A stretch of DNA of 64,000 nt from Streptomyces barringtoniae. Its GTDB lineage: Bacteria > Actinomycetota > Actinomycetes > Streptomycetales > Streptomycetaceae. Both the position numbers and the translations under genes were made by a program. The DNA lies in contig NZ_JAJHNP010000001.1 of NCBI RefSeq assembly GCF_020819595.1, positions 434,001 through 498,000 of the forward strand, in the 5' to 3' direction. Shown piece by piece: positions 1 through 10,894 of the stretch; within the stretch, counting starts at the first letter, position 1, and each line of letters begins with the position of its first letter. The notes below the pieces were generated by a model, which did no database searches, was not told where the DNA came from, and saw only the letters and a list, made by a program, of their open reading frames with translations.

Positions 1-726
1 GCCGATGCCCTTGGTCGCGCCGATGTACTCGCCGACGATGGCGCCGATGAGCGCGAAGCCGAAGCTGACGTGGAGGCTGGTGAAGATCCAGGAGGTGGCC
101 GAAGGGATGACCACCTGGAGCGTCACCCGGCGGTCGCTGGCGCCCAGGATGCGGGCGTTGGCCACCAGATTGCGGTCCACCTCACGGGCGCCCTGGAAGG
201 CGTTGAAGAACACCGGGAAGAAGACCAGGACGACGGCGGAGGCGACCTTCGAGGACGGCCCGAGCCCGAACCAGATCAGGAAGATCGGTGCCAGGACGAT
301 CCTGGGGATCGAGTTGAGCACCTTGATGTATGGACCAAGGACCTCGGCGAGCAATCTGATCCGTCCGAGTGCGATACCGAGGAGCACACCGCCGGCCACA
401 CCGAGGACCCAGCCGAGCAGAGCCTCGTAGAGCGTGTACCAGATCTGTTCGCCGAGGGAGCCGAGCGCCGTCCCGTGCATCACCCAGGTCCAGATCTGGT
501 CCCAGATCTTCGAGGGCATCGAGAAGTTGAACGGATCGATGACCTTCGCCCGGGACAGTCCCTCCCACAGCCCGAGGACGGCCACCAGCAGCAGCACGCG
601 TATGGCGGCGACGAGGGCCTTGCGGCGGCGGGCTGCCTGGGCGCGGGTCTGCGCACGGTTCGTCTTGTCGGCGGGCTCCGTCATGGTCAGGGCGACCTGG
701 GCCTCGGGCATGACGTCAGGCGACAT
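1..726 (-). CDS. NitT/TauT-type ABC transporter permease (3' end beyond window)
   Basis: Inner-membrane permease of a nitrate/taurine/sulfonate-type importer (SsuC/TauC/ThiX family). 242 codons are visible; the C-terminus lies left of the window. After a basic, Ala-rich cytoplasmic N-terminus comes a first membrane segment (about residues 38-55), then the typical permease core with the motifs ...LGPSSKVASAVVLVFFPVFFN... and a GAREVD/ILGA coupling-loop region that contacts the ATPase. The ATG at 726 has an AGGGG site 8 bases upstream and overlaps the end of the ATPase gene by 11 bases, so the two are translationally coupled; an in-frame ATG at 711 is the alternative. No substrate-binding protein is visible, so the substrate is unknown. 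It is presumably encoded further left. Confidence 0.88.
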   Translation of the reverse strand, partial: MSPDVMPEAQVALTMTEPADKTNRAQTRAQAARRRKALVAAIRVLLLVAVLGLWEGLSRAKVIDPFNFSMPSKIWDQIWTWVMHGTALGSLGEQIWYTLYEALLGWVLGVAGGVLLGIALGRIRLLAEVLGPYIKVLNSIPRIVLAPIFLIWFGLGPSSKVASAVVLVFFPVFFNAFQGAREVDRNLVANARILGASDRRVTLQVVIPSATSWIFTSLHVSFGFALIGAIVGEYIGATKGIG

Positions 727-1531
727 GGGCGGCACCCCTTTCACGGGTGATGCGGACCTCTTCGCCGAGGGACTCCCAGATCTCGCGGTAGATCTCGATG
801 AACCGCGGCTCCAGGCGCACCGACTCGACCTTGCGCGGCCGCGGCAGGTCGATCTCGAAGACCTGCTTCACGGTCGCGGGTCCTGCGGTCATCACGACGA
901 CCTTGTCGGCGAGCGCGATGGACTCCTCCAGGTCGTGGGTGACGAAGACGACGGAGGCGCCCGTGCCCTCCCACAGCTCCAGCAGCTCGTCCGACATCAG
1001 TGCCCGGGTCTGCACGTCCAGCGCCGAGAACGGCTCGTCCATCAGCAGGATCTCGGGATCGTTGACGAACGTGGCGGCGAGCGCGACGCGCTTGCGCTGA
1101 CCGCCGGAGAGCTGATGCGGGTAACGGTCCTCGAAGGCGGCGAGGCCGACGCGGGCCAGCCACTCCCGGGCCTTCTCCTTGGCCTCGGCCTTCGGTAGGC
1201 CCCGGAAGCGGGGGCCCGCCATGACGTTGGACAGGACCGTGCGCCAGGGGAAGGTGGCGTCCTGCTGGAAGACGAAACCGACCTTGTCGCCGACGCCGTC
1301 GACCGGCTCGCCGGCCACCAGCACCTCGCCCTCGGTGGGCTCCTCCAGGCCGCTGACCAGCGTCAGCGTGGTGGACTTGCCGCAGCCGGTCGGGCCCACG
1401 ACGGCCACGAACTCACCGCGTTCGACGGTGAGGTCCAGACCGCGGACGGCCGTGTGCCGTCCTCCTGACGGGGTTCTGAAGGTCTTGGTCGCGCCCCGCA
1501 GCTCGATGGCGGGGCTGGTGTCTGCGCTCAT
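716..1531 (-). CDS. NitT/TauT-type ABC transporter ATP-binding protein
   Basis: 271-residue ATPase that energises the adjacent permease. The sequence shows Walker A (GPTGCGKST, about residue 45), Q-loop (FVFQQD), the ABC signature LSGGQRKR, Walker B (ILLMDEPFSALD) and the switch histidine (VTHDLEE), all intact and in the order of the SsuB/TauB family. The ATG at 1531 starts just before the first conserved beta strand; longer in-frame extensions run into the shared promoter region and are unlikely. It is transcribed leftwards with the permease and divergently from the response regulator at 1689, with about 157 bases between the two starts, so both may share control elements. The transported compound cannot be read from the sequence. 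Confidence 0.92.
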   Translation of the reverse strand: MSADTSPAIELRGATKTFRTPSGGRHTAVRGLDLTVERGEFVAVVGPTGCGKSTTLTLVSGLEEPTEGEVLVAGEPVDGVGDKVGFVFQQDATFPWRTVLSNVMAGPRFRGLPKAEAKEKAREWLARVGLAAFEDRYPHQLSGGQRKRVALAATFVNDPEILLMDEPFSALDVQTRALMSDELLELWEGTGASVVFVTHDLEESIALADKVVVMTAGPATVKQVFEIDLPRPRKVESVRLEPRFIEIYREIWESLGEEVRITRERGAAHVA

Positions 1532-1558
1532 GGCCGGGACGGTAGGTGTGGCCCCGGC

Positions 1559-1630
1559 CACAACAGGAGTCTTGTGAGCACAAGCCGTTCTTTTGCTCGC
1601 AGGAGCCTGTTGTGCTCTTTTTGCTCGCGC
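1559..1630. promoter_or_regulatory. repeat-rich divergent promoter/operator region
   Basis: Between the divergent ATPase and response-regulator genes lie several nested repeats: a 9-base inverted repeat (CACAACAGG at 1559-1567 against CCTGTTGTG at 1606-1614), a near-perfect palindrome with 6-base arms (CTTGTG/CACAAG, 1571-1584), and a direct repeat TTTTGCTCGC (1591-1600 and about 1619-1628). Such density suggests binding of a regulator, most simply the CitB-type protein encoded next to it. The binding protein is inference. Confidence 0.5.
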
Positions 1631-1688
1631 TACAACTGCGGAGCCGAAACACGGGCTTAACGCTCGTCGGCCTTGGAGGAGAGGCCTG

Positions 1689-2381
1689 ATGATTGACGTC
1701 CTGGTCGTGGACGACGACTTCCGCGTCGCTGAGATAAACGCCAAGTACGTGGGAAAGGTTCCAGGCTTCCGGGTGACCGCCCGCGCACACAGCGCCGCCC
1801 AGGCGCTGGCCGCCGTCGAACGCGGCACCATCGACCTGGTCCTGCTCGACCACTACCTGCCGGACCAGACAGGTCTCGATCTCGTGCACCGCATGCGGGA
1901 GCAGGGCCACGGCACGGACGTCATCATGATCACCGCGGCCAGCGATGTGACGACCGTGCAGCAGGCGATGCGCCTGGGTGCCCTGCACTACCTGGTCAAG
2001 CCCTTCACCTTCGCCGCCCTGCGGGCCCGCCTCGACTCCTACGCCGCGCTGCGCCGCACGGTGGACCGGGTCGGCGGCCACGGCCTGACCGGGCAGGAGC
2101 AGGTCGACCGGATCTTCGGGGCGCTGCGGACGTCTCCCGCGCCGTCCGCGCCCGGCCTGCCGAGCGGCCACTCGGAGCCCACGACCGATCTCATCTGCGG
2201 CGTCCTGCACCGCGCCGACCAGCCGCTGTCCGCCCACGAGGTGGCCGCCAGGACCGGCCTGAGCCGCTCCACGGCCCAGCGCTATCTCCGCCATCTGGAA
2301 CAGGCCGGCAGGCTCCGGCTCTCCCTGAAGTACGGCGACACCGGCCGGCCGGAGCACCGGTACGCCTGGGTGGCGCCGTAG
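1689..2381 (+). CDS. CitB/DcuR-type response regulator
   Basis: 230-residue two-component response regulator. The N-terminal receiver domain (residues 1-120) has the acidic pair DDD near residue 8, the phosphoacceptor Asp in LVLLDHYLPD (about residue 54), the conserved Thr (ITAA) and Lys (LVKPF). The C-terminal part has a helix-turn-helix typical of the CitB family (SAHEVAARTGLSRSTAQRYLRHL). CitB/DcuR regulators usually pair with a sensor kinase that detects di- or tricarboxylates, but no cognate kinase is visible here and it may lie left of the window. The start is fixed by GGAGGAG seven bases before ATG; a longer in-frame reading from 1593 lacks such a site. The convergent symporter downstream and divergent transporter upstream are plausible targets. 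Confidence 0.9.
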   Translation: MIDVLVVDDDFRVAEINAKYVGKVPGFRVTARAHSAAQALAAVERGTIDLVLLDHYLPDQTGLDLVHRMREQGHGTDVIMITAASDVTTVQQAMRLGALHYLVKPFTFAALRARLDSYAALRRTVDRVGGHGLTGQEQVDRIFGALRTSPAPSAPGLPSGHSEPTTDLICGVLHRADQPLSAHEVAARTGLSRSTAQRYLRHLEQAGRLRLSLKYGDTGRPEHRYAWVAP

Positions 2382-2397
2382 CGATCGGTCCGGCGCG

Positions 2398-3990
2398 CTA
2401 CACGGCGCCGGCGCCCGTCAGTGACCGGACCTCCGTCTCGGCGTACCCGGCCTCGTCGGCGACCTCGTCGGAGGTGATCGTGCCGAGCCAGCCGGCGAGG
2501 AAGCCGAGCGGAATGGAGACGATGCCCGGGTTCTGCAGCGGGAAGTACTGGAAGTCGACGTCCGGGAACAGCGATGTGGGGCTGCCGGACACCACGGGGG
2601 AGAGCAGCACCAGCCCGAGCGCCGGGATCAGCCCGCCGTACACGGCCCAGACCGCGCCGCGGGTGGTGAAGCCGCGCCAGAACAGCGAGTACAACAGCAC
2701 CGGGAGGTTCGCCGACGCGGCGACGGCGAAGGCCAGTCCGACGAGGAAGGCGACGTTGAGGTCACGGGCCAGCAGACCGAGGGCGATCGCCACGACCCCG
2801 ATACCGACCGCCGCCCAGCGCGCCACCGCCACCTCGCTGAGTGCCGTGCCGCGCGAGCGCCGCAGCGACGCGTACAGGTCGTGCGCCACCGACGCCGACG
2901 AGGCGAGCGTGATGCCGGCGACCACCGCGAGGATGGTGGCGAAGGCGACGGCAGCGACGACCGCGAACAGGACCGTGCCACCGGTGGAGCCGACGCCACC
3001 GCCCAGGTCGAGGGCGAGCAGCGGCACCGCGGTGTTCCCGGCCGCGTTCGACCCGCGCACCGCGTCCGTCCCCACCACCGCGGCTGCCCCGAAGCCGAGG
3101 ACGATCGTCATCAGGTAGAAGCCGCCGATCAGCCCGATGGACCACACCGCGGAACGGCGGGCGGCCCGCGCGGTGGGCACGGTGTAGAAGCGGGACAGGA
3201 TGTGCGGCAGGCCTCCCGTGCCCAGCACGAGGGCGATTCCCAGGCTGATGAAGTCCAGGCGGGCGGTCCAGTTCCCGCCGTACTTCAGGCCCGGGGCCAG
3301 GAACGCCCGTCCGTGACCGCTGCGGTCCGCGGCCGTGAGCAGCAGGCGGTCGACATCGCCGTGGAAGCGCAGCAGGACGAGAACGGTCAGCGCGATGGTG
3401 CCGCTGAGCAGCAGCACCGCCTTCACGATCTGGATCCAGGTGGTGGCCCGCATCCCTCCCAACGACACATAGATCACCATGAGCGCGCCGACCCCGACGA
3501 CCGCCCAGGCCTGCGCTGCTCCGCTCGTCCGCCCCAGCAGCAGCGCCACCAGGCTGCCCGCGCCGACCATTTGTGCCACCAGATACAGAACGGACACCGT
3601 GACCGAGGACGTTCCCGCCGCGATCCGCACCGGCCGCTCGCTCATCCGCGCGGCCACCACGTCGGCCAAGGTGAACCGCCCGCAGTTGCGCACCAGTTCG
3701 GCCACCAGGAACAGCACGACCAGCCAGGCCACCAGGAACCCCACGACATACAGCATCCCGTCGTACCCGTACAGCGCGATGAGCCCCGTGACCCCGAGGA
3801 AAGAGGCGGCCGACATGTAGTCACCCGCGATGGCAAAACCATTCTCCATCGGAGAGAACAGCCGCCCTCCCGCGTAGAACTCCTCCGCCGAACCATGCCG
3901 GCGACGACTCACCCACGTCGTGATCCCGAGGGTGACGGCCACGAAACCGCTGAACATCAGCAGCGCCAGCGTCTGATGCTCACCGGTCAC
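2398..3990 (-). CDS. cation/acetate-type sodium:solute symporter (ActP-like)
   Basis: 530-residue polytopic membrane protein of the sodium:solute symporter family, closest in layout to the acetate permease ActP: 12-13 hydrophobic segments, the early motif SAEEFYAGGR followed by GFAIAGDYMSAASFLG, and SLGGMRATTWIQ in the middle, the family's signature region. It probably imports a short monocarboxylate such as acetate or pyruvate. The GTG start at 3990 overlaps the stop of the DUF485 gene by four bases (GTGA), so the two are translationally coupled, as is usual for actP with its DUF485 partner. The last ~35 residues are cytoplasmic and acidic. Exact substrate is inference from the family. Confidence 0.9.
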   Translation of the reverse strand: MTGEHQTLALLMFSGFVAVTLGITTWVSRRRHGSAEEFYAGGRLFSPMENGFAIAGDYMSAASFLGVTGLIALYGYDGMLYVVGFLVAWLVVLFLVAELVRNCGRFTLADVVAARMSERPVRIAAGTSSVTVSVLYLVAQMVGAGSLVALLLGRTSGAAQAWAVVGVGALMVIYVSLGGMRATTWIQIVKAVLLLSGTIALTVLVLLRFHGDVDRLLLTAADRSGHGRAFLAPGLKYGGNWTARLDFISLGIALVLGTGGLPHILSRFYTVPTARAARRSAVWSIGLIGGFYLMTIVLGFGAAAVVGTDAVRGSNAAGNTAVPLLALDLGGGVGSTGGTVLFAVVAAVAFATILAVVAGITLASSASVAHDLYASLRRSRGTALSEVAVARWAAVGIGVVAIALGLLARDLNVAFLVGLAFAVAASANLPVLLYSLFWRGFTTRGAVWAVYGGLIPALGLVLLSPVVSGSPTSLFPDVDFQYFPLQNPGIVSIPLGFLAGWLGTITSDEVADEAGYAETEVRSLTGAGAV

Positions 3991-4535
3991 GAGGCATCTC
4001 CCCGCACTTCGCGGGTCAGTTCCTGGGTGTCCCAGCGCAACTCCAGCGCCGCCCGGTCCCGGCGCAGCCGCGCATGCCGGGCGTAGGCCCAGGTCAGCAG
4101 GAACGTGGTGAGGAACTGTCCCAGCCCGGCCAGCATGGCCACGTTCACCGCGCCCGCCACGGGCCGGGCCATGAGCCCCGGCGCGGCCGTGGCCGTGACG
4201 ACATAGCCCACGTACCAGGCGAGGAAGGCGGCAACTCCCGGCACGACGAACCGCCGATACCTGGCGCGCACCTCCTGGAACGCCGCGCTGCGCTGCACCT
4301 CAACGTACACATCGCGTGCGCGAACCGCCGCTGCGCTCAGCTCCCCACGAGCGGGGGGCACCCCCGGCGCCGGCGCACCGGTGCCGTCCAGCTCGCCCCA
4401 GCCGGAGGCCAGAGCGTCGTACCAAGGGTCTTCGTACGGCACGTCGCGGGAGGGCGCGCCGTGGTCCTGCTGGTTCTCGGCCGAACTGTCGGGACCGTCC
4501 CCGGCTCCACGGGCACGACCGTTGCTTGACTGCAT
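3987..4535 (-). CDS. DUF485 membrane protein, symporter partner
   Basis: 182-residue protein with a disordered, Pro/Ala/Asp-rich N-terminal ~75 residues and a DUF485 core: a basic amphipathic stretch (AFQEVRARYRRFV) followed by two membrane helices separated by a short loop (VPGVAAFLAWYVGYVV ... ALINE-like segment with LAGLGQFLTTFLLTWAYARHA). DUF485 proteins are routinely encoded immediately before ActP-like symporters and are thought to assist them; their biochemical role is not established. I place the start at ATG 4535; a TTG two codons upstream is less likely. It begins the two-gene unit with the symporter. Confidence 0.82.
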   Translation of the reverse strand: MQSSNGRARGAGDGPDSSAENQQDHGAPSRDVPYEDPWYDALASGWGELDGTGAPAPGVPPARGELSAAAVRARDVYVEVQRSAAFQEVRARYRRFVVPGVAAFLAWYVGYVVTATAAPGLMARPVAGAVNVAMLAGLGQFLTTFLLTWAYARHARLRRDRAALELRWDTQELTREVRGDAS

Positions 4536-4604
4536 GCCCAAGGATGGACAGATCGGGAAGATCCCTGACTCTTCTTCCTCCGGCTCTTCACCCCATCAGG
4601 TGAT

Positions 4605-5294
4605 TCACTGGGTGGGCGGCCGCACCAGCCCTTTGCTGTAGGCGTAACGCACCGCCTGCGCGCGGTCCTTGAGGCCCGTTTTGGCGAAGAGGTTGTTGAT
4701 GTGTGTCTTCACGGTCGCGGTCGACACATGCAACTTGCGGGCGATCTCCTGGTTGCTGAGCCCTTCGGCGATCAGCAGCAGTACCTCGGTCTCCCGCGCC
4801 GTCAGTCCGTCGGGCGGCGCCTCGACGGTCGCCGACGGGCCGGGCTCGGGCTGTGACAGCCGCTCCAGCAACCGGCGTTGGACACTCGGCGACAGACCTG
4901 CATCCCCCGACAGCACGCTCTCCACGGCACGCACGATCTCGTCACCGCCCGCGTCCTTGGTCAGATACCCCCGGGCGCCGGCACGCAGCGCGGGGAACAG
5001 CGATTCGTCGTCCGCGTACGTGGTGAGCACCACGACCTGGGTCCCCGGGTACTGCGCCCGGATCCGCCGGGTGGCCTCCACACCGTCGCATCGGGGCATC
5101 CTGAGGTCCATCAGGACGACGTCCGGGGCCAGTTCCCCGACGAGCCGCACCGCCTCCTCGCCGTCTCCCGCGGCACCCACGACCTCCACGCCGGGCAGCA
5201 GCCCGAGCAGCATCACGATGCCCTCCCGGACCACGGTCTGGTCGTCGGCGACCACCACCCGTGCGGGCTTCTTCTCCCCCTCCGTCTCCGTCAT
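4605..5294 (-). CDS. NarL/LuxR-family response regulator
   Basis: 229 residues. The receiver domain (about 10-130) has the acidic pocket VVADDQ, phosphoacceptor Asp in DVVLMDLRMPRCDG (about residue 60), the switch Thr (LTTYADD) and Lys (YLTKDAGGDE). The C-terminal LuxR-type helix-turn-helix is complete (LTARETEVLLLIAEGLSNQEIARKLHVSTATVKTHINNLFAKTGLKDRAQAV region, residues 165-220). It overlaps the histidine kinase stop by four bases, so kinase and regulator form one transcription unit: membrane protein - kinase - regulator. Targets are unknown; autoregulation of the unit is common in this family. Confidence 0.93.
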   Translation of the reverse strand: MTETEGEKKPARVVVADDQTVVREGIVMLLGLLPGVEVVGAAGDGEEAVRLVGELAPDVVLMDLRMPRCDGVEATRRIRAQYPGTQVVVLTTYADDESLFPALRAGARGYLTKDAGGDEIVRAVESVLSGDAGLSPSVQRRLLERLSQPEPGPSATVEAPPDGLTARETEVLLLIAEGLSNQEIARKLHVSTATVKTHINNLFAKTGLKDRAQAVRYAYSKGLVRPPTQ

Positions 5295-6442
5295 ACAGGC
5301 ACCTTCAGCGTCACCGCGAACCCCTCCTCGTCCGGCCGCGCGTCCAGTGAGCCGCCCAGCAGCTCGGCCCGCTCACGCATCCCCAGCAGACCGTACCCGC
5401 CTCCGGATCCCGTGAGCTCGCCCGGCCGTCCGCCCGAGTCCCGTACGTCCAGCGTCACTTCGTGCTCGCTGTAGTCGAGTCGCAGGTGCACCTTGGCGCC
5501 CTGCGCGTGCTTGCGGACGTTGGTCAGCGCCTCCTGGGCGACCCTGCGCACGGCCTGGGAGGCCTCGGCCGACAGGGGTCTGCGCTCACCCGTCACGGTG
5601 ACCTCGGCGCCGTCGGCCCCGCTGACGAGCTCGCCCAGGAAATCCTCCAGCGGTGTCAGCTCCCCCCGCAGCGCGGACAGGGCCTGCCGGGTCTCGGCGA
5701 GTCCGTCGCGCGCCATGCCCCGGGCGGCCACCACCCGCTCCAGGATGCGTTCACGGTCCGCGCCGTTCTCGATCAGCAGCCGGGCCGCCTCCAGGTGCAC
5801 CAGCTGAGCCGAGAGGCTGTGGGCCAGCACGTCGTGGATCTCCCGTGCGATGCGGGCTCGCTCGGCCAGCGCCGCGGACTCCGCCTCGGCCGCCCGGGCA
5901 GCGCGCTCCTGGGCAAGCAGTTGCTGCGCATGGCCGCGGGCTTCGGCGTCCAGCCGCAGGACGTATCCGGCGAGGGCCATACCAGCGACCGAGGCGGCCG
6001 TGGTCAGCCACACGTCGTTGTTGAATGCGGCGTACGCGGCCAGGCCCACCGAGGTCACCGGAGCCGCGGCCGCGAGCGGCAGCCGCTCCAGGGCGCCGAT
6101 CCCACAGCCGCACCAGATAACGAGGGCCGGCCCTCTGAACCCGGTGGCCTCAGCCATGACCGCGATGCCCATGATCGCGCCCATCAGCGCCAGGGAGGGC
6201 ACCAGTCGGTGCTGGTAGGTGGTCCTGAAGAAGGCCCAGGCCAGGAGAGCGGTGGCGAGGACCCCGGCCATCGCGGCGAGTCCGCCCCAGGGGCCGATGT
6301 GCCTCTGGTTGTACGCGCCCCACAGGAGCATGCCGATCACCAGGATCCTGACGGACCAGGCGATCAGGCGCCGGGGCCTGGAGGTTCCCTGGCGGCCGAG
6401 CGCCTCCCGCGACGGCCAGCGTGTCCAGGCGTTCTCCTTCAC
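5291..6442 (-). CDS. NarL-type sensor histidine kinase
   Basis: 383 residues. Residues 25-165 form about five membrane segments with almost no extracytoplasmic loop, so the stimulus is probably sensed in or near the membrane. A short coiled coil leads into the HisKA_3 dimerisation domain with the phosphoaccepting His in REIHDVLAHSLS (about residue 203) and an HATPase domain with N box (EALTNVRKHA) and G boxes (DSGGRPG, GYGLLGMRERAELLGG). All catalytic motifs are present. The GTG start overlaps the preceding membrane-protein stop, and the 3' end overlaps the response regulator, making a coupled three-gene unit. The signal cannot be read from the sequence. Confidence 0.92.
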   Translation of the reverse strand: MKENAWTRWPSREALGRQGTSRPRRLIAWSVRILVIGMLLWGAYNQRHIGPWGGLAAMAGVLATALLAWAFFRTTYQHRLVPSLALMGAIMGIAVMAEATGFRGPALVIWCGCGIGALERLPLAAAAPVTSVGLAAYAAFNNDVWLTTAASVAGMALAGYVLRLDAEARGHAQQLLAQERAARAAEAESAALAERARIAREIHDVLAHSLSAQLVHLEAARLLIENGADRERILERVVAARGMARDGLAETRQALSALRGELTPLEDFLGELVSGADGAEVTVTGERRPLSAEASQAVRRVAQEALTNVRKHAQGAKVHLRLDYSEHEVTLDVRDSGGRPGELTGSGGGYGLLGMRERAELLGGSLDARPDEEGFAVTLKVPV

Positions 6443-6960
6443 GCGCGCTCCCTCCCGACCGACCGCATGCCGTCACCGTACGCCGGAGCGGGGTGGTTCG
6501 CGGTGCCGAGGGACTGCGCCCGCCAGACCAGGATTCCGCCGCGGACCAGCAGGGTGGCGGCGAGAGCGCACATCAGGGCGGAGCTGTCCTGGTGCAGGCC
6601 GAGTGCGGCACCGACGGCGTAGACACCGATGCGGAGGGCTATGCCCACGATCCATACCGCAACGCTCGCCTTGGTGCTCTTGGTCCACACGACGCCGTCC
6701 GGCTCCGTCCAGATGCGGGTCGTCCAGGCCCAGCCGGCGCCGGTGGCCACACCGATGACCAGCTCCACCGCGAGCACCACGGCGGATTCCACACGGTGGT
6801 GGGCGTCGAGGATGCCGGGTTCGCGCAGCGCGACGACGGCGAGGACCGCGGGGATCAGCCACCAGCGCCGGTCGGTGTTGATCGCGCGGGCGCGGAACTG
6901 CCGCACGATCACTATGGCGGCGACGGCCACGATCACCAGCGCGTTGACGAGCCCGGACAT
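6439..6960 (-). CDS. small polytopic membrane protein, two-component associated
   Basis: About 173 residues with five to six hydrophobic segments (NALVIVAVAAIVIV near the start, WWLIPAVLAVVAL, AVVLAVELVIGVATGAGWAW, VAVWIVGIALRIGVYAVGAALG, ALMCALAATLLVRGGIL). No enzyme motif is visible; it looks like the DUF1453-type or other small actinobacterial membrane proteins often found next to NarL-type kinases. ATG at 6960 is preceded by GGAGG at good spacing and is preferred over an upstream GTG at 7011. It overlaps the kinase start by four bases, so it may modulate or be sensed by that kinase. That link is inference. Confidence 0.75.
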   Translation of the reverse strand: MSGLVNALVIVAVAAIVIVRQFRARAINTDRRWWLIPAVLAVVALREPGILDAHHRVESAVVLAVELVIGVATGAGWAWTTRIWTEPDGVVWTKSTKASVAVWIVGIALRIGVYAVGAALGLHQDSSALMCALAATLLVRGGILVWRAQSLGTANHPAPAYGDGMRSVGRERA

Positions 6961-7999
6961 CAAAGCCTCCGTGAGCGAGAGGGGGGTGCCGGGAGCGGGT
7001 GCTGCCGACACCTACGAAGCTACGGAAAAGCGCAGGTCGGGAGATCGGAGCCGGGGTGGATCAAGGGTGGAAACCCTGAGCGGCTCGTCTCCACCCACGG
7101 GTGTAGATCCGGCGGGTGCGCCTACCGGTCCGGGGTAGTGACGGGGGTCGGTCAGGGCAGATTGGGCCAGGTTTCCGGCGACCGACCGTGAGCGGCGCGG
7201 GCCTCCGGGCGGCAGTGCCCCATGGCCGACAGGGCCGGTGACGGGGTGCACACGAGGCCCGGCACCACCGCCGCCGTCCGGTATCCGCCGAAACGCCGGG
7301 ACCTCCAGCTGCTCACAACGGCAGGGCCTGGAATGGGAGGGAGCTGACGGCAGCGCCCACAAACACCCGCGAGCCCCACGCCAGCCGCGCCGGACCAGGC
7401 CTTGTCCGGGGAGACGACGTAGCCGGAGTGCGCCACGGTCCCGGGCAGTGTGCTCGTCGGGGAGCGAGCAGGCCGACCAAGGCCGTCGTCGGCTGGGCGG
7501 AATTCTGCCAGCTGCGCGGGAAACGCGGTGGTGGGCGTGGCGTGCGGTGCCCGCTGTCGGCTGCGAGGCCGGCACCGGCGCTGTCGTCGCGGTCGTAGGC
7601 GTCCTCACCGCAGTCGAAGGTGCGGTCTGCCGTGTCCAGGCCAGGGCCCACCGGCCGCCGCACCCGACCGGCGAAGGGACACCACTCGACGACCGGCGCA
7701 AGGCTCATCAGCCGACCTCGGAAGACCACCCGGCCACCGGCCCGGACCCCCGGTGGACGCAGAGGACCACCCGGCCACCGGCCCAGCCCCTCCAGCCAAC
7801 CGCAGAAGACCACCAGACCACCGGGCGCAAGGCGACCCCACCGGCCCCCCGAAGACCATCCGCCCAACCGAAAGGAACCACCCGGCCGGCGGAGGAAGAC
7901 CACCGTCTCCCTCCGCCGGCCACGCATCCCGTCGACGGCCCCGACCAACCAGGTCGGCCAACCCGGGCGAACCCCCTCGGCCGAAGCCCGGCGCAGCCG
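6961..7999. other. ~1 kb gap without a supportable gene
   Basis: No reading frame here combines a ribosome site, good codon bias and recognisable protein features. The left part (6961-7150) probably holds the promoter of the leftward two-component unit. The right part (7680-7990) is C-rich and built of degenerate direct repeats (see 7724-7784) lying downstream of the parE stop at 8000. Open frames through it are long only because the GC content is extreme. Confidence 0.5.
7724..7784. repeat. 20-base direct repeat, two exact copies
   Basis: GACCACCCGGCCACCGGCCC occurs exactly at 7724-7743 and 7765-7784 (41-base period). Weaker relatives follow around 7804-7825 and 7874-7892 (ACCACCAGACCACCGGG, ACCACCCGGCCGG). 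It looks like a decaying short tandem duplication downstream of parE. Confidence 0.7.
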
Positions 8000-10123
<2,124 letters not shown>

Positions 10124-10563
10124 GCGGTTCGCTCCTCGCTGAATTTCAGTTGACCCCCTACTGGGTAAGGGGGCGGCTTCGGTTGCCGCTCAGAGGGTAC
10201 CGAGGCCTGGTAGAGCCGGTGTAACGCCACCCTCGTCGAGAACTCAGACTAGTCCAGACTCGCATGCATGTTCGATCCCTCGATGGAGTGAAGTACATAT
10301 CACGTTCCATTGGAGGCATGAACCATTTAGGCTCCGGGCACGTCCTCATGAACAACAGGCAACCCGGCCTGGAGGACCGAGATACAACACCGCGCGAAAC
10401 CGTAAGCACCACGAGAGACGCACTACGGCACATTCGCCGCCAACCGGCAGCAGACAGCCGCCCCGGAAGATTTTTTCGAGGAAAAGCCACGAGCGGGAAC
10501 GTTTACGGGCTGGTTGGATGTTGACCCTGGTACGACAGCTCGTCGAGCTAGAGAAGAGGCGAC
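10124..10563. other. divergent intergenic region between parE and DUF7455 gene
   Basis: 440 bases holding the promoters of the two divergent genes. Features seen: an imperfect hairpin CCCCCTAC...GTAAGGGGG near 10153-10174 within the parE leader, and a markedly less GC-rich stretch (10250-10510) unlike coding DNA here. An 86-codon frame at 10264-10524 has no ribosome site at usable distance and is not called. Confidence 0.5.
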
Positions 10564-10794
10564 GTGACTACTGTTCTGACCCCCGCGAGCCCGTTGACGG
10601 CCGCCGATCGCTGCGACCGCTGCGGCGCCCAGGCATACCTGCGCGTCGTCCTGCTCAGCGGCGGAGAACTGCTCTTCTGCGCCCACCACGGTCGCAAGTT
10701 CGAGCCGGAACTCAAGAAGATCGCCGCTGAGATACAGGACGAGACGGAGCGGCTCACCTCCGCTCCGAACACCGCTTCCGAAGAAGAGCGCTGA
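10564..10794 (+). CDS. DUF7455-type small zinc-ribbon protein
   Basis: 76 residues; GTG start with AAGAGG nine bases upstream. The sequence has a CxxC pair (DRCDRCGAQA) and a second metal-site-like CAHH motif about 25 residues later (ELLFCAHHGRKF), separated by two beta strands, followed by a charged helix. This is the compact zinc-ribbon pattern of a conserved actinobacterial family of unknown function that is consistently found beside the hrdB/gyrB2 locus. The C-terminal ~15 residues are polar and probably disordered. Role unknown; a nucleic-acid or protein-binding ribbon is plausible but unproven. Confidence 0.85.
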   Translation: MTTVLTPASPLTAADRCDRCGAQAYLRVVLLSGGELLFCAHHGRKFEPELKKIAAEIQDETERLTSAPNTASEEER

Positions 10795-10836
10795 ATCTCG
10801 CACACACGACGAGCCAGCCCCGGTACAGGCCGGTGA

Positions 10837-10872
10837 ACGGGCGGCCGCTCCTTCCCAGGAGTGGCCGCCCGT
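10837..10872. terminator. bidirectional terminator hairpin
   Basis: A 15-base stem (10837-10851 with 10858-10872, one G-U pair) and a 6-base loop lies between the convergent DUF7455 gene and the trypsin gene, well placed to end both transcripts. Confidence 0.85.
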
Positions 10873-10894
10873 GCTCATGTCCCGTGCCGGCGCC

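Noticed and set aside
10264..10524. 86-codon frame in the AT-richer parE/DUF7455 spacer
   Set aside because: No usable ribosome site (GGAGG abuts an internal ATG) and no recognisable family.
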